The notes under the pieces are model-generated. The model was not told the origin of the DNA. It worked only from the letters and a program-made list of their open reading frames with translations, and searched no databases. 63,112 nucleotides of DNA from Acidobacteriota bacterium. GTDB taxonomy: Bacteria > Acidobacteriota > Terriglobia > Bryobacterales > Bryobacteraceae. This document shows, one piece after another, positions 61,159 to 63,112 of the stretch. Location of the stretch: assembly GCA_026394015.1 (NCBI GenBank), contig JAPKZA010000497.1, positions 1 through 63,112 on the forward strand, written 5' to 3'. Positions within the stretch are counted from its first letter, which is position 1; each line of letters starts with the position of its first letter. The position numbers and the translations under genes are program-made.

Positions 61159-62658
61159 GTCAGTCTGTGTGTACGATAGGGTCGTGCGCCCGATTGTACT
61201 TACTCTCTTCCCGGTCGTTCTTTGGGCGCAAGGAATAGTTGCGGGCCGTGTCGTCGACGGGGTTACCGGTCAGGGGGTGCCTCGGGCTACGGTATCCCTG
61301 AGTAATGGCGAAGAACCTGAAGGGGGTTTCCAAGGGCTTTCTGATGTAGCTGGAAACTTCGAGTTCTCGGCGGTTCCAGTCGGCCGTTCGTATCGATTGC
61401 GGGTGGAGAAACGGACTTACCTACGAGCAGACTTGCCACGATACGAGCCGTTCGCTTCGCTCCTGATCGGACCGGTAGGGCTGCGGGGGATCTCGATATC
61501 GCTGATGCCGCAGGCGGTGCTGGCCGGGGTGCTGGTGGACCCCAAGGGCGAACCGCTGGAAGGGATGAGTGTTGCGGCCCATACTCGTTGGACACGGTTC
61601 GGGAATAAGGAACTCCTCCCCACCGGGAGGTCGGATGTGACTGATGATCGCGGACGGTTTCGGGTGGCGGGTCTTGAAGGGGGAGAGTACGCACTGACGG
61701 TGAACAACCGCGAGATACGGGAGAGTCATCGGGTGAGGGCGGGCGAAAGCCTGTCGACGCTGCGGGTGACTTATCCGCAACGAAAAGAGTTTACTATTAG
61801 TGGCCGGTTAACTCAGAAGGTTGTCGCTCCTTATTCGATCGCTCTTTAGACCATTCCGGGAGAGTATTCCGGGACGGCGAACGTGGACGGAACTTTTACG
61901 ATTAGCCATGTGCTGCCCGGCAGTTATCTTCTGGTGGCGGATGTCAGCCGGGCGGATGAGCATCCTGGGCATCCGATTGAGACGGGCCGGGTGGTGATCG
62001 ATCAGGCGGACGTTGCAGGGGTGCAACTCACACCGCAAGGCCGGACGACGTTGGGGGGGCGGGTTCGGGTGGAAGGCTCAACGAACCGACCCCTCGCTGG
62101 GTTGGAGTTGAAGGTGGTCGCGGTGCATTCCGGTTCTCGGAGCTATTCCGTGAAGTCGGCGGCTGACGGTTCCTTTACAGTGCCGGACTTTCCGCTGGGG
62201 CTGTATCGGATCGGGTTTACGACTCCGGTGGGGATGGTTGTGCGAGAGATTTTGGCGGAGGAGATGGAAAAGGGACCGGCGGAGATTGTACTGAGCGAGT
62301 CGACCGCGGGGGTGCGGGGGGAGGTGGAGTTCCCTGACGATGACGAATTCTATCGGCGCGGAGTCGTCTACTTTGTGCCGGTGGGTGGCGTGATCGGCGG
62401 GGGGTATGACGCGGATCGGTACGAAGCGATCGTGGGGGACGACATGTCGTTCGCGATGCGCACGCTCGCTCCGGGAAGATATCGGGCGTTCGCGGCGGAA
62501 GGTAAGGTGATTCCTGGGGTTAGTGCCGAGGTTCTGGATGGTCTCGGCTCCGCGGTGACGACGATCGAGTTGGCCCCGGGGGAGACGAACCGGATCGTCC
62601 TGCCGTTGATTCCGGGGGCCGCGATTCGGGCAGCGGGGTTGTTTCTGTACGAATCGCT
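61157..62658 (+). pseudogene. Secreted carboxypeptidase-regulatory-like protein with in-frame TAG
   Basis: The reading frame from ATG 61157 encodes a signal peptide (PIVLTLFPVVLWAQG) and beta-sandwich repeats: GRVVDGVTGQGVPRATVSL near 30, VLAGVLVDPKGEPLEGMSV near 120, SDVTDDRGRFRVAGLEGGEYAL near 158. A TAG at 61847-61849 ends it after 230 residues, yet the same frame continues with the same domain style (NVDGTFTISHVLPGSYLLVAD, SAADGSFTVPDFPLGLYRIGF) for another 800 bases without a stop. The end boundary at 62658 is where a second signal peptide starts. A recent nonsense mutation, readthrough or sequence error are all possible. Confidence 0.7.
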
Positions 62659-63112
62659 TATGCTGCACTATCTTGTGATTCTTCGGTTATTTACTGGGTT
62701 ATTGTTGGGCCAAGGACCGGTTTCGGGGCGGATTGTGGATGCGATCTCCGGAAAGGGATTGGCCGAGACGGCGATTTCGCTGACGTTGGTGGAGACGTCG
62801 TTGCAGCGGTTAGAGGCCGTGACTGGCTCGCAAGGAGAGTTTACGTTTCCTACGGTTCCGGCGGGGTTTTGGACGGCAGCGGTCATAAAAAAGCGTGGTT
62901 ATCTTCCCACGTCCTACCCTGCGCCCTTGGGACTCGGCGCCTTCGCGGTTGGCCCGGCGGGATTGGCGGGGCTCACCGTGAAAGTGATGGCGCAGTCGGT
63001 TCTGGCCGGGGTGTTGGTCGACTCGACGGGAGAGCCGCTAGAGGGCGTCAGTTTGCAGGCGGTGCGGCAGCAAGAGTTCGGCGGAAGGTCCATCGCCACG
63101 GGGGTGCATGGG
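62659..63112 (+). CDS. Secreted carboxypeptidase-regulatory-like protein, partial
   Basis: The first 151 codons of a gene that runs off the right edge. ATG 62659 begins a signal peptide (LVILRLFTGLLLGQG) followed by VSGRIVDAISGKGLAETAISL and QGEFTFPTVPAGFW, the same module order as the gene before it. VLAGVLVDSTGEPLEGVSL aligns with VLAGVLVDPKGEPLEGMSV of the neighbour, so the two are tandem paralogues. It is in the same open frame as the upstream gene with no stop between. Confidence 0.72.

Overview
The window is high-GC bacterial chromosome with dense, often overlapping genes. It most likely comes from an acidobacterium of the Solibacter/Bryobacter type. This is inferred from the hopanoid genes hpnI and hpnJ, tandem secreted proteins with carboxypeptidase-regulatory-like domains, two members of a 'STGPRT...GK...HGL' hypothetical family, and the overall gene style. 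No rRNA or other taxonomic marker is present, so the assignment is an inference.

Layout from left to right. 0.4-1.3 kb: a hicB-hicA toxin-antitoxin pair and a coupled hypothetical gene. 1.5-3.1 kb: a TPR/SPINDLY-type O-GlcNAc transferase. 3.3-4.2 kb: a hairpin leader and a frameshifted gene. 4.2-7.0 kb: a lutABC lactate-oxidation operon, followed by two paralogous membrane proteins that meet a convergent DUF3445 (heme N-demethylase-like) gene. 9.0-10.6 kb: a frameshifted radical SAM gene. 10.6-13.1 kb: a malonyl-CoA synthetase-like gene (matB) coupled to a short carrier (matC). 13.2-15.2 kb: a fused membrane/spermidine-synthase-like protein.

15.2-24.9 kb is a 9.6-kb integrative element in the 3' part of tRNA-Arg(ACG), bounded by 81-bp direct repeats with 3 mismatches. 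It carries an HTH protein, a sigma-70-like protein without region 4 and with a perfect 63-bp internal duplication, a phage-type replication protein with iteron-like repeats inside its gene, a few small phage-like packaging/morphogenesis genes, a membrane coiled-coil cargo protein, a serine recombinase, an excisionase-like protein and two overlapping tyrosine recombinases. It has no large terminase, portal or capsid gene, so it looks like a phage satellite or a reduced prophage.

25-28.3 kb (minus strand): hpnJ, two small four-helix EamA/SMR-like proteins and hpnI form one overlapping operon, probably for cyclitol-ether or glucosaminyl hopanoids. 28.4-35.2 kb: a LolA-like protein, two GT-C-like membrane enzymes, a DUF2103-like protein, a lipoprotein, a LecA-like secreted protein, a DUF4288 protein and thiS. 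35.3-48.2 kb: a respiratory complex I operon in the order nuoA-C-D-E-F-G-H-J-K-L-M-N behind a good sigma-70 promoter; nuoB and nuoI are absent from it. 48.2-53.6 kb: an orphan flagellar-rod-like C-terminal domain, a HAD hydrolase, a LON-domain protein, then an overlapping operon of SDR, aroK, glycerate kinase, GNAT and polysaccharide deacetylase genes. 53.7-54.6 kb: an H-type-lectin protein and a degenerate tandem-repeat block. 54.6-58.9 kb (minus): pentapeptide-repeat protein, asnB and an ArnT-like glycosyltransferase. 59-61.2 kb: a second STGPRT-family gene, a decaying Rpn/PD-(D/E)XK-type fragment and its intact paralogue. 61.2 kb to the right edge: two tandem surface-type genes, the first interrupted by an in-frame TAG and lacking its own stop codon.

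By eye, the plus strand changes from C-rich on the left to G-rich on the right at roughly 34-36 kb, where gene direction also diverges. Starts were chosen from overlaps and Shine-Dalgarno sites; family names come from recognised motifs, with no database search.
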